Assembly (NCBI GenBank): GCA_007130145.1
Contig: SLSY01000002.1
Span: 1 to 48,433, forward strand
Length of the DNA stretch: 48,433 nucleotides
Origin: Bacillota bacterium
Lineage (GTDB): Bacteria; Bacillota; Sulfobacillia; UBA8153
Direction of reading: 5' to 3'
The position numbers and the translations under genes are program-made. The notes under the pieces are model-generated. The model was not told the DNA's origin. It did no database searches and saw nothing but the letters and a program-made list of their open reading frames with translations. The first letter of the stretch is position 1. Every line of letters starts with the position of its first letter. This document shows, piece by piece, positions 1-11,379 of this stretch.

Positions 1-299
1 CTGTACTATATGGATTACTTCTTCGGAGAGATGGAAAATGGCATACCGGAGACGCTTGTTAGCTTCTCTGCTGCCTGCAACGAGTGTCCTACGGACCTGT
101 TGTTCATCAAATGGGAAGGTTTCAAGTATGGTCACATGGGAGTAAGCGAAGCTGGCGGACAGTCAACCGCAATACGCACAACGGCCGAATCCTCGAAAGA
201 TCCTATGCCTCCCTTCCCCCATGAAGGCTGCGCACCATAGAAAAGCAGTCTTGCCCCAAACTGGATCCCATCACGACCTGCTCTTGTTAGAGAGCAGCT

Positions 300-472
300 T
301 CAATATGCAAGGGTGGGTTGGGCAGAAGCAAGAAAGAGATGTGCTACAGCCGTTCTTGGGCCTGGGTCAGCTCGAGGAGTTCATGGATACTCTCAATGAA
401 TACCTTAGCTGGTATAATGAGAGGCTCAAGAGTCCCTCGCAGTGGCCATTTCGAGTGACACAGAGCCCATAG
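300..472 (+). pseudogene. Remnant of an IS3-like transposase (C-terminal end)
   Basis: The frame ending at 472 contains a stretch reading LNEYLSWYNERLKSP, which resembles the 'YI-WYN-R-K' signature near the C-terminus of IS3/IS150-family OrfB integrases. No DDE motif or intact upstream reading frame accompanies it; a separate piece near position 10 (MDYFFGEMEN) recalls the 'MENFFG-LK-E' stretch of the same family but is too far away and interrupted. I read this as a decayed insertion sequence. A chance resemblance is possible because the match is short. Confidence 0.4.
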
Positions 473-553
473 GGAGTTCCCCCGGTTTGGTGGACACCAT
501 TGAGTGTGGTTTTTCAAGCACTCCCGTCGAGTTTCTCCTTGTACCACCTTTCT

Positions 554-1245
554 TCATAGGCTTCCGCCAATGAGATAGCCCAGGGCGGAATGTCTCCGAT
601 GCCGGTTGTAGAACGCCTCGATATACTCAGAGATCGCGGTCTGCAGCTTTCCTCGGGTCCGCCAAGTGCCCCGATCCAGCAGCTCGGTCTGCAGGGTGGT
701 CAAGAACTCTCGGCGGTCGCGTATCCAAGGCATCGCCCACACTACCCATGGACCCTACAATACCCAACGCTTGCAGCTGTCTTTCCCCGGGCCAATGCGG
801 TATACTGGCTCCCGTGATCCGAGTGGTGAATGAGCCCTGGGCCCGGACGACGGGCGCGAATCGCCATGTTGGTTGCCTGCAATACCAACTCCCTTCGCGG
901 TCGTTCTCCCCTTCCCCAGCCAACTACCCGGCGGGAGAAGTACACCACCACCGCCAGGTATAGCCACCCTTCCCCCGTGGAATGCTGGGTCAGGTCCGCC
1001 ACCCATAATCGATTCGGAGCCCTACGGGTGAAGTCCCGTCCGACATGGTCCGGATAGGCGGTGCGTCGGGCATCCCGGCGCGTGCAACCCCGGCGCCGAC
1101 GGCGGTCCACTCCCGCCAGTCCGGCTTGCCGCGTCAGCCGGGCTACCCGCTTCTGGGAACAACACAAACCCTGCGCCAGGCGGAGTTCGGCCCGAATCCG
1201 CGCAGCTCCGTAGGTTCCCCGGCATCGATCTCATGTTACTAAATC
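554..1245 (-). pseudogene. Frameshifted IS3-family transposase OrfB
   Basis: Three minus-strand frames together give a recognisable IS3-family integrase. Reading from 1245 downward: GTYGAARIRAELR, then RVARLTRQAGLAGV, then a DDE core with NRLWVADLTQ (first Asp) and LIHHSDHGSQYT (second Asp). After a frameshift come SMSVG-like SMGSVGDALD and, after another shift, LQTELLDRGTWRTR and EYIEAFYNRHRRHSALGYL, which ends at 554. The catalytic Glu region is damaged at the second shift and there is no start codon. The gene is a dead transposase, not the product of programmed frameshifting, because the breaks fall inside the catalytic core. Confidence 0.8.
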
Positions 1246-1276
1246 AGAGAGAACCGGGAACTGCCGGCGATGGGAG

Positions 1277-1718
1277 TTGGTGGGGTGCCACTTTTACGAT
1301 CAAACCCGTATCAAGAACTTCTGGGAAGAAGCCAGCCGCCATGGGTGGAGTCATTGCCGGTTGGATGGGAACACGCTGGTGGTCATCAACATAGACCGGG
1401 CGTCGTGGATTCAAAAAAGGAGTAGCCTTCTTCCTGCATACGATCTACCAAGCCGATGTCTTTCATGTGAAGAAAGCGGTGCGGAGCAAGATTCGGAATC
1501 CGACGCAGCGGCAAGCAGCATCCTCCGCAGAGAACCAGCAGCCTCAAACGTTGGAGAGGATTCCAGGCAAGTGGCGGCCGAGCGAACCAGTTCAGACCCG
1601 ACGGAAGAGGCTGGAGGACTCAGCCTGGGACCTCGGTGCATATGTGGGCCAATTCGAGGTAATCGCTCGCCCTCCCGCGTCAACAGAAGCACCGAACGCA
1701 AGGCGCTTTAGGGCATAG
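1277..1718 (+). pseudogene. Probable ISLre2/UPF0236-type transposase remnant
   Basis: The first frame gives RLDGNTLVVINIDRASWIQK and, after a one-base shift near 1420, the next frame continues GVAFFLHTIYQADVFHVKKAV. This pattern (hydrophobic 'V-N-DGA-WI' followed about 20 residues later by a 'F-D-FH--+A' element) is that of the ISLre2/UPF0236 transposase family. The rest of the reading frame has drifted into low-similarity, charged sequence. It is a frameshifted, truncated fragment next to another dead IS. The family assignment rests on two short motifs. Confidence 0.45.
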
Positions 1719-2365
1719 CGGATTGTGCCTCAAGCTTTAAATGCTAGGGGAGTGGTGGGTACTCGAGGGTAGGATGGAGACCCATGCCTTCCTTATGGAG
1801 ATGTTGTACGTAGGGCGCCGCCGGGCGCAGGAGGAGGTATGGTCCATCATGTCCGGAGCTGGAGAGGTGTTTCCGGCTACGGTGATTTGCACTTCGCTCA
1901 TATCGGTTAACGAAGCCTCCGGCGTTCTGGCAGAGCCCCGTTTGCACTGTCTGCAGACGGCGGATCAATAAGGCGATACATGCTTGGTGCCTTCCTTCCC
2001 CAACAGCACCCCGCAATCTGCACCTGAATTGTCAGGGCGTCTTACCCCCCTAGAAGTTCGCATCTTCGTCTCTAACAGGTATTCTGCCAAGCGTTTGTGG
2101 CCCCCGGGGGCTCTGCCTCTGGCCATGGGTCACGATCCAAGGTGGTTTTGGGGTCTTCTCTTGATGCCCCATCTCGTTGCCGGCAAGCATGCTTGACACC
2201 CATATCCTCGGTATCCACGCAACGTCATTCTTGTTCGATTCTCACATAGCGACAATTGCACTAATGGATGCGACCATTACGGGCATCTCATCCTGGGTTC
2301 GCCGAGCACCTTTTGCCCCTCTAACCGGCGGCCTCTTGTCGACCCGTTGCCCCCCAGTTGATTGT
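1719..2365. other. Gene-poor stretch
   Basis: Short frames exist on both strands (for example 1741-1971 plus and 1744-2016 minus) but none has a recognisable motif or a well-placed ribosome binding site, and the composition is like the adjoining IS remnants. I see no RNA gene or strong promoter here. It is probably decayed accessory DNA between the IS graveyard and the first intact gene. Confidence 0.5.
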
Positions 2366-2830
2366 TTAGAACATGTCCTTCTTAAAGCTCTCCCGCGCCC
2401 TCCTGCGGGCTTCATCGCCCGTTTCCTTGCCGGTGAGCACTTCACTCTTGGCGGGGCGGTGATCCTTTTGGCGCACGGGTATCGACTGCTCCCTTTCTTC
2501 ACGATAGTCACAGCAGGGGCAGTCAAATACCGTCCGGCTCCTCCCCTCCTCAGAGGAAGTGGGAGCGACAAGCACCTCGCTGGAAGTCTTTATGTAGTCC
2601 CTGCACTCAGGACACCGCAGACGGAAAAACACCCGCGAAAGGACTAGGAAGATGATTCCTCCCAGGATCAGCAAGCTGATGCGAGTAATATGAGGCGCAG
2701 GATTTAGCAGGGGCTCATTCTGAGCATGGAGGGTCTGGGCTGCTGCCCATGAAGGCAGGAGAACCAGAAGCAACAAGCACATTACCAGAATCGGAAGGAC
2801 GTGTCCGTCCCTCTTTCGGCTCACGGTCAT
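2366..2830 (-). CDS. Small membrane protein with a zinc-ribbon-like tail
   Basis: 154 residues if it starts at the ATG at 2830, which follows a GAGGTG SD; the longer frame in the ORF track has no such site and runs towards the tRNA gene. The order is a short basic N-terminus, a hydrophobic segment (about residues 10-30, LPILVMCLLLLVLLP followed by AAA-type small residues, so possibly a cleaved signal peptide), a second membrane segment (SLLILGGIIFLVLS), then a cytosolic or external part with CPEC and, about 30 residues on, CPCC. Those paired cysteines look like a zinc ribbon or a redox site. The tail is charged. I do not recognise a family. It lies downstream of two tRNA-Ser genes. Confidence 0.6.
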   Translation of the reverse strand: MTVSRKRDGHVLPILVMCLLLLVLLPSWAAAQTLHAQNEPLLNPAPHITRISLLILGGIIFLVLSRVFFRLRCPECRDYIKTSSEVLVAPTSSEEGRSRTVFDCPCCDYREEREQSIPVRQKDHRPAKSEVLTGKETGDEARRRARESFKKDMF

Positions 2831-2915
2831 CACCTCGATATCTGTGTTTGCAGCAGTTCCGGTCTTGGGTTTGAGAGAACAGAAGCAAAAAGCGGGAACC
2901 GTCTCCCGCACTCCT

Positions 2916-3010
<95 letters not shown>

Positions 3011-3032
3011 CTATGACCATTTTACATGCCCT

Positions 3033-3061
3033 ATCATACCACAAGGTCTATACCGTATCAA
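3033..3061 (-). promoter_or_regulatory. Sigma-A-type promoter for tRNA-Ser(GCT)
   Basis: On the minus strand TTGATA is followed after exactly 17 bases by TATGAT. It sits just upstream of the tRNA 5' end and between the two tRNA genes, so the second tRNA does not depend on read-through from the first. Confidence 0.75.
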
Positions 3062-3088
3062 GACCGTCCTTTGCTGGGAATTGCTTGG

Positions 3089-3175
3089 CGGAGGGGGTGG
3101 GATTCGAACCCACGGAGGGCGCAAACCCTCAACAGTTTTCAAGACTGCCGCAATCAACCGCTCTGCCACCCCTCC
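3089..3175 (-). tRNA. tRNA-Ser (anticodon TGA)
   Basis: Reverse complement begins GGAGGGGTGGCAGAGCGG and ends CCCCCTCCG. The acceptor stem is complete with G73, the anticodon stem-loop GCAGTCTTGAAAACTG places TGA at the anticodon, and there is a long variable arm and a T-loop GGTTCGAATCC. CCA is not encoded. Confidence 0.97.
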
Positions 3176-3198
3176 GGACCGTCTCAATGTACGCTGCC

Positions 3199-3227
3199 AT
3201 GATAGCACAATTGCATAGCTCACGCAA
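3199..3227 (-). promoter_or_regulatory. Sigma-A-type promoter for tRNA-Ser(TGA)
   Basis: TTGCGT and TATCAT are separated by 17 bases on the minus strand, about 25 bases before the tRNA 5' end. The -35 box is immediately downstream of the mtnA stop codon. Confidence 0.65.
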
Positions 3228-3233
3228 TGTAAC

Positions 3234-4274
3234 TCAGGTCGCGAACACTTCTGTCATCTTTGATCGCGATGGTGCCGTAATCAGGCCTCGATCGGTAATC
3301 AGCGCCGTGATGTATTCAGCCGGGGTTACATCGAAGGCAGGGTTATAGACCTTGACCTCAGCGGGCGCCACAACCAGTGCGCCGACTTGGCGGACTTCGT
3401 CCGCCTGTCTCTGTTCAATCACGATCTCTTCGCCGCTGGCCAGTTCCATATCCACGGTGGAAGTAGGTGCTGCTACATAGAAAGGTATGTTATGTGCGCG
3501 GGCCAACACGGCCAAACCATAGGTTCCAATCTTATTGGCAACGTCACCATTGGCAGCGATACGATCGGCTCCAACGATAACCACATCGACCTTGCGTTGC
3601 TGCATCAAATGTCCCACCATGCCGTCGGTAACCAGTGTCACCGCTATACCGTCCTGCATCAGTTCCCAGGTGGTAAGACGCGCTCCCTGCAATAGCGGCC
3701 TTGTTTCCGACGCATAGACATGCAGGTTTCGACCCTTGGCATGGGCAGCACGAATCACGCCCAGGGCCGTTCCCCAACCCGAAGTAGCCAGAGCACCGGC
3801 GTTGCAGTGTGTGAGTATGTTGGCACCGTCGGCCACCAGCTCTTGACCGTGTTCTCCCATGGCCCGGTTCATGGCCAAATCCTCTTGCGCCATGCAGTAG
3901 GCCTCTTTCCAGAGGCGCTCCAGCAACTCCTCGCCCTGCTTGACCGCCTCGTTGGCAACACGCAACATGCGGCGGCAAGCCCAGGCCAAATTCACCGCAG
4001 TGGGCCTGGTTGCTTCCAGGTCTTTGGCCGCCTGCGCGAGAAAAGTTAGTCTATCCTCGCCAGGAGGCACCTGACGCACAGCTAAGACCATCCCATAAGC
4101 GGCAGCAATACCGATGGCAGGCGCCCCGCGCACGGCCAGCACGGAAATGGCATCGGCCACATCCTGGTAGGTGGTGCAAACCAGGTAGTTCTCTTTCCCG
4201 GGCAATAAGCGCTGATCCAACAGGAGCAATCGGTCCTCCCGCCATTGTATCGGCGTGGTAATGTGACTGTTCAT
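3234..4274 (-). CDS. mtnA: S-methyl-5-thioribose-1-phosphate isomerase
   Basis: 346 residues, the usual length. It converts methylthioribose-1-phosphate to methylthioribulose-1-phosphate in methionine salvage; the family is related to eIF2B regulatory subunits. The sequence shows RGAPAIGIAAAYG near residue 50, the catalytic-cysteine stretch THCNAGALATSGWGTALGV near 155-170, and the catalytic-aspartate motif VVGADRIAANGDVANKIGTY near 240. It starts one base after the mtnP stop, with SD-like AAGGTAG, so the two are co-translated. MtnP followed by MtnA yields the ketose phosphate from methylthioadenosine. No further salvage genes (mtnB, C, D) are in this window, so the fate of the product cannot be seen. 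Confidence 0.95.
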   Translation of the reverse strand: MNSHITTPIQWREDRLLLLDQRLLPGKENYLVCTTYQDVADAISVLAVRGAPAIGIAAAYGMVLAVRQVPPGEDRLTFLAQAAKDLEATRPTAVNLAWACRRMLRVANEAVKQGEELLERLWKEAYCMAQEDLAMNRAMGEHGQELVADGANILTHCNAGALATSGWGTALGVIRAAHAKGRNLHVYASETRPLLQGARLTTWELMQDGIAVTLVTDGMVGHLMQQRKVDVVIVGADRIAANGDVANKIGTYGLAVLARAHNIPFYVAAPTSTVDMELASGEEIVIEQRQADEVRQVGALVVAPAEVKVYNPAFDVTPAEYITALITDRGLITAPSRSKMTEVFAT

Positions 4275-5072
4275 CTACCTTGCCGCCTTTAGTATGCCGC
4301 TGCAATCGCAGTGGCGTTCCGCCGGCATCGTAGCAATGAGTTCCATCAGAAGCGAACGGAGTTTCTCGTTGTTATCCTGAAACACGCGAAGAACGTCTCC
4401 GTGGGTTACGGGAGTGATATCCTCTCTTCCCGCCAAACCGACATCGTAGTCGGTGATCAAGGAAATGTTGAGATAACACATGCCGCACTCCAGAGCCAAC
4501 ACCACTTCAGGATACTGGGTCATATTAATGACTTCCCACCCCTGCCCAGAGAACCAGCGGCTTTCCGACCGAGTAGAGAAGCGAGGTCCTTGAATGACCA
4601 CCACAGTCCCTCCGACCTTAACCGGAATGGCCAGTTTATCCGCAGCTAGCGCGGCCTGCTCCCGCATCTCCTGACAGTAGGGTTCTGCTGCGCTGATATG
4701 CGTGGTAATAGGTCCATCATAAAAGGTATCTTTACGACCGGACGTGCGGTCGACGAATTGATCGCACAACACAAACTGGCCGGGCTTGACGTCAGGGTGT
4801 AGGCTGCCAGCAGCACAGGGCCCGATCATGCGCTCCACACCGAGAGCCTTCATGGCCCAGACGTTGGCACGATAGTTGATCATGTGGGGCGGCAGTGAGT
4901 GATCTCGCCCATGGCGAGGGAGAAATGCTACCTTCTTGTCGGCTATAGTAGCGATAGCAATGGCATCGCTCGGTGCGCCGTAAGGCGTATCCAGCACGAC
5001 TTCCTTGACATCCTCAACCAGCTGATAAAACCCACTACCACCGAAAACACCGATTTGCGCTTGATCCTTCAT
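4275..5072 (-). CDS. mtnP: S-methyl-5'-thioadenosine phosphorylase
   Basis: 265 residues, typical of the trimeric PNP/MTAP family. It cleaves methylthioadenosine with phosphate into adenine and methylthioribose-1-phosphate, the substrate of the adjoining mtnA. Motifs seen are the N-terminal phosphate-binding IGVFGGSGFY, then PRHGRDHSLPPHMINYRANVW, the glycine-rich PCAAGSL, and NMTQYPEVVLALECGMCY near 190-210 for base and ribose binding. It lies 22 bases after rtcB in the minus-strand run that begins with gyrB. A related purine nucleoside phosphorylase role is possible, but pairing with mtnA favours MTA phosphorylase. Confidence 0.93.
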   Translation of the reverse strand: MKDQAQIGVFGGSGFYQLVEDVKEVVLDTPYGAPSDAIAIATIADKKVAFLPRHGRDHSLPPHMINYRANVWAMKALGVERMIGPCAAGSLHPDVKPGQFVLCDQFVDRTSGRKDTFYDGPITTHISAAEPYCQEMREQAALAADKLAIPVKVGGTVVVIQGPRFSTRSESRWFSGQGWEVINMTQYPEVVLALECGMCYLNISLITDYDVGLAGREDITPVTHGDVLRVFQDNNEKLRSLLMELIATMPAERHCDCSGILKAAR

Positions 5073-5094
5073 GATAAACCCCCATCCGTTGCTC

Positions 5095-6552
5095 CTATCC
5101 TTTGACGACGCCCAACGGCCTGAGCCTGGCCACTATACGGGAGATTCCGGCTTGTTCCACCGTCGTTACTACCGTATGTACATCCTTGTAAGCATCGGGT
5201 GCTTCTTCGGCCAGGGATGCCGCCGATCCGGCCCGGACAAAAATGCCGCGGCTGGCTAAATCCTTCTTTAACTGGCGACCATCAACCCTCTTTTTGGCGG
5301 CCGTGCGGCTCATCCGGCGACCCGCCCCATGGCAGGTGGAACCGAAGGTCTCTTCCATGGCTCGCTGCGTTCCCAAGAGGACGTAGGATGCCGTGCCCAT
5401 ATCACCGGGGACCAACACCGGCTGGCCCCATTCCCGGTACCGGGCAGGCACTTCGGGACGTCCGGGTCCAAAAGCACGGGTTGCACCCTTGCGATGTACG
5501 CAAAGGTCCTGCATCTCTCCATCGACAGTGTGTGTCTCTCGCTTGGCAATATTGTGGGCCACATCATAAACCAATTTCAGCCTGCATTCTCCCGCGCTTT
5601 GATGCAATGCCCGGGCTACAGCCTGTCTCACCCAGTGGGTCATGATCTGCCGGTTGGCCCAGGCATAATTGGCCGCGGCCGCCATGGCAGCAAAGTAATC
5701 TTGTCCTTCTTGACTCGCCAGAGGTGCACAGGCCAGCTGCCGGTCCGGGATCTTGATGTCGTACTTTTTCACCGCGCTCCCCATGACATTCAAAAAGTCC
5801 GAGCAGACCTGGTGACCCAACCCGCGCGAACCGGAATGAACCATGAAAACCACCTGATCGGGGAACAGATCCAGAGCGCGTGCACCCTTGTCATCAAACA
5901 CTTCATCCACGATACCCATTTCCAAGAAGTGATTCCCGGAACCAAGCGTGCCCTGTTGAGATAGACCTCGTTTGCGAGCCCGTTGGGAAAGAGCAGTCTC
6001 TTGCGCCCCTTCCATGCAGCCACCTTCCTCGCAGTATTCCAGGTCATCGGGCTCTCCGTATCCTTCTTCCACGGCCCAATGTGCACCCTTCTCTAGCACT
6101 CGCTTTAGCGCCGATGCATCCAAGCGCAATGGCCCGCGTGATCCCACGCCCGAGGGAATGCTGGTGTAGAGTTCGTTCACCACGGCTTCGGCATGCTTTG
6201 ACACCTCATCCTTGGTCAGATCCGAGCGCAGAAGCCGCACGCCACAGTTTATGTCATAGCCAATTCCGCCGGGAACGATAACGCCGTCCCGGGCATCGGT
6301 GGCAGCCACGCCACCAATGGAAAAGCCGTACCCATAGTGAATGTCGGGCATCGCCAGTGAGGCTTTTACGATCCCGGGCAGGCTCGCCACGTGGGCTACT
6401 TGTTCCGGGGCCTGGTCTTGCCGGAGGGCATCAAGCATGTCCTCATGGGCATAGATCAGCCCGGGCACGCGCATGAAGTCCCGGTACGTCTCCGGAATGC
6501 GCCACCGACATGTGCCTGCCGGTTCCAGTGGTCCGTGCCAACGTTGACTCAT
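5095..6552 (-). CDS. rtcB: RNA-splicing ligase RtcB
   Basis: 485 residues from the ATG at 6552, which has an AGGAGGGG SD; the ORF track extends seven codons further without a better site. RtcB is the Mn2+/GTP-dependent ligase that joins 2',3'-cyclic-phosphate or 3'-phosphate RNA ends to 5'-OH ends. Signature stretches are DINCGVRLL near 105-115 (metal-binding Asp and Cys), GSGNHFLEMG, HSGSRGLGHQ, the guanylation-site region AHNIAKRETHTVDG with its His, HRKGATRAFGPG, and VPGDMGTASYVL near the C-terminus. No intein is present. The gene follows its activator archease by 21 bases. Confidence 0.96.
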   Translation of the reverse strand: MSQRWHGPLEPAGTCRWRIPETYRDFMRVPGLIYAHEDMLDALRQDQAPEQVAHVASLPGIVKASLAMPDIHYGYGFSIGGVAATDARDGVIVPGGIGYDINCGVRLLRSDLTKDEVSKHAEAVVNELYTSIPSGVGSRGPLRLDASALKRVLEKGAHWAVEEGYGEPDDLEYCEEGGCMEGAQETALSQRARKRGLSQQGTLGSGNHFLEMGIVDEVFDDKGARALDLFPDQVVFMVHSGSRGLGHQVCSDFLNVMGSAVKKYDIKIPDRQLACAPLASQEGQDYFAAMAAAANYAWANRQIMTHWVRQAVARALHQSAGECRLKLVYDVAHNIAKRETHTVDGEMQDLCVHRKGATRAFGPGRPEVPARYREWGQPVLVPGDMGTASYVLLGTQRAMEETFGSTCHGAGRRMSRTAAKKRVDGRQLKKDLASRGIFVRAGSAASLAEEAPDAYKDVHTVVTTVEQAGISRIVARLRPLGVVKG

Positions 6553-6573
6553 TCCTACCCCTCCTTCCGGCAT

Positions 6574-6984
6574 CTAAAGGTCAAACACAACTTCAATCAG
6601 ATGGTCCTCCACCACCAAATCGTGATAGGTAGCCGCCTTGATCTCATAGGCGGGCGGCGTCTGGGCTTCTTGCCACTCCAGAATGAAGGTGAGGCCTCGG
6701 TCACTTACGGCGAGCACGTTTACCGCCGTAGGGTGGATGAGTTCTTCTTCGATCCAATAGAGCAGTTCATTGAGGAAATTCACGACCAGGCTCGCGCGGT
6801 CCCATGCCTCGACGGACAATGTTCGCCGGTTCTTCTCGCCTGCAGGTGCCGCATCATAGAGGATGTCAAATAAGCCCCCGGCCAGATGACGCAGGGTCAG
6901 CGCGAAGCTGTCTCCCCGCGCCCTGATCTTCACGTCTGCCGTGTGTTCCAGGAGTGTGTAATGGTCCCGGTCCGAATCAATCAC
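6574..6984 (-). CDS. Archease (RtcB activator)
   Basis: 136 residues. Archease helps RtcB-type ligases form the guanylated enzyme and turn over. Family features are EHTADVKIRARG at the N-terminus, with the metal-binding Asp, a central WDRASLVVNFLNELLYWIEEE, and the C-terminal YEIKAATYHDLVVE ending in a hydrophobic FDL. Its start codon lies inside the last codons of gyrA (8-base overlap), so it is translationally coupled to gyrase, and rtcB follows directly. The match in length and in all three conserved blocks is good. Confidence 0.93.
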   Translation of the reverse strand: MIDSDRDHYTLLEHTADVKIRARGDSFALTLRHLAGGLFDILYDAAPAGEKNRRTLSVEAWDRASLVVNFLNELLYWIEEELIHPTAVNVLAVSDRGLTFILEWQEAQTPPAYEIKAATYHDLVVEDHLIEVVFDL

Positions 6985-9403
6985 GTGCCTCTTCCTTCGC
7001 GGCCAGCGTCGCTACGGCTACCACTTCGTCCCCTTCATCCATGCGCATCACTCGCACCCCCTGAGTGGCACGATGTCGTACTCCCACGCCCGCCACAGGC
7101 TGGCGAATGATATTGCCCGAGACAGAGACCAACATAACTTCGTCATCATCGCACACCAGCCGCGCTCCCACTACATGACCGGTGCGTGGTGTCAGGCTAA
7201 TAGCCTTGATCCCCCGTCCGCCCCGGGACTGGCTACGGTATTCGCTGATGGGCGTGCGCTTCCCAATGCCTTTGTTGGTTACCACCAACAGGTCCTTGTC
7301 CTCCACGACCACGGCTGCACTCACGACCCTGTCATCGGGATCCAAGCGCATGCCAATGACGCCCCGAGCGGGACGACCCATGTTGCGCACCTGCTCTTCG
7401 GGGAAGCGAATCGATTGACCCTTTTGCGATACCAAGCTGATCTCGGCTTTGCCCTTGGTAAGATGTACGCTGACCAGCTCGTCGCCCTCGTCCAGACTGA
7501 TGGCCACCATACCCGAACGGCGAATCGCCGCAAATTGCTTCAGGTCGGTCTTCTTCACGATTCCCCGCTTGGTGGTGAAGAACAGGTTGGCGCCTTCCTC
7601 AAAATTCCTCACGGGAATGACGGCGTTGATTTCCTCTCCGACGTCCAACGGTATCAGGTTGATGGCAGCCGTACCCTTGGCATGGCGACCCGCTTCAGGT
7701 ATCTCATGCACCCGAATGCGATGGGTCCGACCCGTATTGGTGAAGAAGTACAGATAATGATGGGTCGTGGTGATGAATATATTCTCCACGAAGTCCTTAG
7801 CACGGGTACTGACGCCGACAATGCCGCGTCCGCCCCGTTTCTGGCTACGGTAGGTGCTAGTGGGCAGGCGCTTGAGGTAGTTCAGGTGTGTCATGGAAAT
7901 GACTACCTCTTCATCGGGGATCAAATCTTCCAGCTGAATCTCACCTTCTGCTTCCACGATGCGCGTCCTGCGCTCATCACCGTATCGTTCGCGAATATCC
8001 TTGAGTTCCTTGACTATGATGGCATAAACCATGCGCTCAGAAGCCAGTACAGCCCGGAGATACTCCATGGTCTCCCGCAACTGCTGATACTCGTTCTCCA
8101 CTTTGTCCCGTTCCAGTCCAGTAAGGCGCTGCAAGCGCATCTCCAATATGGCCTGGGCCTGAATCTCCGTCAGAGAAAACTCCTCCATCAGGCCTTGGCG
8201 GGCTTCGTCCACCGTTTGGGAAGCGCGAATCAAGGAGATGATCCGGTCCAAGTTGTCCAGAGCAATGCGCAGACCCTCCAGAATATGAGCGCGTGCTTCC
8301 GCTTTCTTCAGGTCGTAACGTGCCCGGCGAATGATGATTTCTTTTTGATATTCGAGATAATGATGGAGCATCTGCCGTAGCGTCAGGACGCGAGGCTGCC
8401 GATCCACCAGCGCCAGCATGATAACTCCGAACGTCTGTTGCAGGGGCGTGTGCTTGTACAATTGATTGAGCAACACATTGGGATTGACATCGCGCCGGAG
8501 TTCAATGACCAGTCGCACCCCTTGCCGATCCGACTCGTCTCTTAGATCCGTGATGCCCTCCACTTTCTTGTCGCGCGCCAGATCGGCGATGCGCTCCACC
8601 AGCCGCGCTTTATTGACCTGATATGGCATTTCCGTCACCACAATGCGCTGCCGGTTTCCCTCCATGGGTTCAATGCCAGCTACAGCTCGCATGGTGATAA
8701 TGCCGCGACCGGTGCGATACGCGTCTTCTATCCCGTCGCGGCCCACGATCAAGGCTCCGGTGGGGAAGTCTGGGCCCTTGATGGTCTGCAAGAGCTCATC
8801 ATCGGACAGGTCCGGGTTATCTATCATAAGCGATATGCCGTCAATGAGCTCCCTCAGGTTGTGAGGAGGGATCTTGGTGGCCATGCCTACGGCAATGCCC
8901 TCAGAACCGTTGGCCAAAAGATGGGGAAAACGGCTGGGCAGAACGTCGGGTTCTTCCAGAGTATCGTCGAAGTTGGGAGCAAAATCCACCGTTTCTTTCT
9001 CGATGTCCAGTAGCAGCTGGGTAGCCAGCGACGTTAGCCGGCACTCGGTATAACGCATGGCCGCGGCTGCGTCCCCGTCCATGGAGCCGAAGTTGCCGTG
9101 CCCGTCCACCAGCAGGTAGCGGACGTTGAAATCTTGTGCCAACCGGACCATAGCATCATAGACCGAGCGGTCGTTGTGCGGGTGGAATTTACCCAACACT
9201 TCACCGACAATACGCGCGCTCTTGCGGTGAGGCCGGTCCGGAAGCATATTGAGCTCATTCATGGCATAGAGGATCCGGCGCTGCACCGGTTTTAGACCAT
9301 CGCGAACATCGGGAAGAGCACGACTAAAGATGACGCTCATGGCATAGTCGATGTAAGAGCGCTGCATTTCCTCTTCGATGGGAATGGGGGTAATCTTACT
9401 CAA
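6977..9403 (-). CDS. gyrA: DNA gyrase subunit A
   Basis: 808 residues. It is the DNA-cleaving and wrapping subunit of gyrase. The N-terminal block [27 protein letters not shown] is followed by the DNA gate. The active-site tyrosine is in [11 protein letters not shown]. The GyrA box QKRGGRG begins the C-terminal six-bladed wrapping domain, and a second QSRGGRG repeat follows near 740. The quinolone pocket is odd: residues 74-83 read [10 protein letters not shown], so Asn and Arg stand where most GyrA proteins have Gly and Ser/Ala (E. coli 81 and 83). The gene follows gyrB by 23 bases and overlaps archease. It is GyrA and not ParC, because of the GyrA box and the gyrB neighbour. Confidence 0.97.
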   Translation of the reverse strand: MSKITPIPIEEEMQRSYIDYAMSVIFSRALPDVRDGLKPVQRRILYAMNELNMLPDRPHRKSARIVGEVLGKFHPHNDRSVYDAMVRLAQDFNVRYLLVDGHGNFGSMDGDAAAAMRYTECRLTSLATQLLLDIEKETVDFAPNFDDTLEEPDVLPSRFPHLLANGSEGIAVGMATKIPPHNLRELIDGISLMIDNPDLSDDELLQTIKGPDFPTGALIVGRDGIEDAYRTGRGIITMRAVAGIEPMEGNRQRIVVTEMPYQVNKARLVERIADLARDKKVEGITDLRDESDRQGVRLVIELRRDVNPNVLLNQLYKHTPLQQTFGVIMLALVDRQPRVLTLRQMLHHYLEYQKEIIIRRARYDLKKAEARAHILEGLRIALDNLDRIISLIRASQTVDEARQGLMEEFSLTEIQAQAILEMRLQRLTGLERDKVENEYQQLRETMEYLRAVLASERMVYAIIVKELKDIRERYGDERRTRIVEAEGEIQLEDLIPDEEVVISMTHLNYLKRLPTSTYRSQKRGGRGIVGVSTRAKDFVENIFITTTHHYLYFFTNTGRTHRIRVHEIPEAGRHAKGTAAINLIPLDVGEEINAVIPVRNFEEGANLFFTTKRGIVKKTDLKQFAAIRRSGMVAISLDEGDELVSVHLTKGKAEISLVSQKGQSIRFPEEQVRNMGRPARGVIGMRLDPDDRVVSAAVVVEDKDLLVVTNKGIGKRTPISEYRSQSRGGRGIKAISLTPRTGHVVGARLVCDDDEVMLVSVSGNIIRQPVAGVGVRHRATQGVRVMRMDEGDEVVAVATLAAKEEARD

Positions 9404-9426
9404 GCCTTCACACCTCTTCTATAACC

Positions 9427-11361
<1,935 letters not shown>

Positions 11362-11379
11362 CTAAGGAGAACCTATGGT

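Noticed and set aside
1741-1971. 76-codon plus-strand ORF
   Set aside because: No recognisable domain, no clear SD, in decayed DNA.
7073-8380. 435-codon plus-strand ORF
   Set aside because: Lies antisense to gyrA, no family motifs; mirror frame of a conserved gene.
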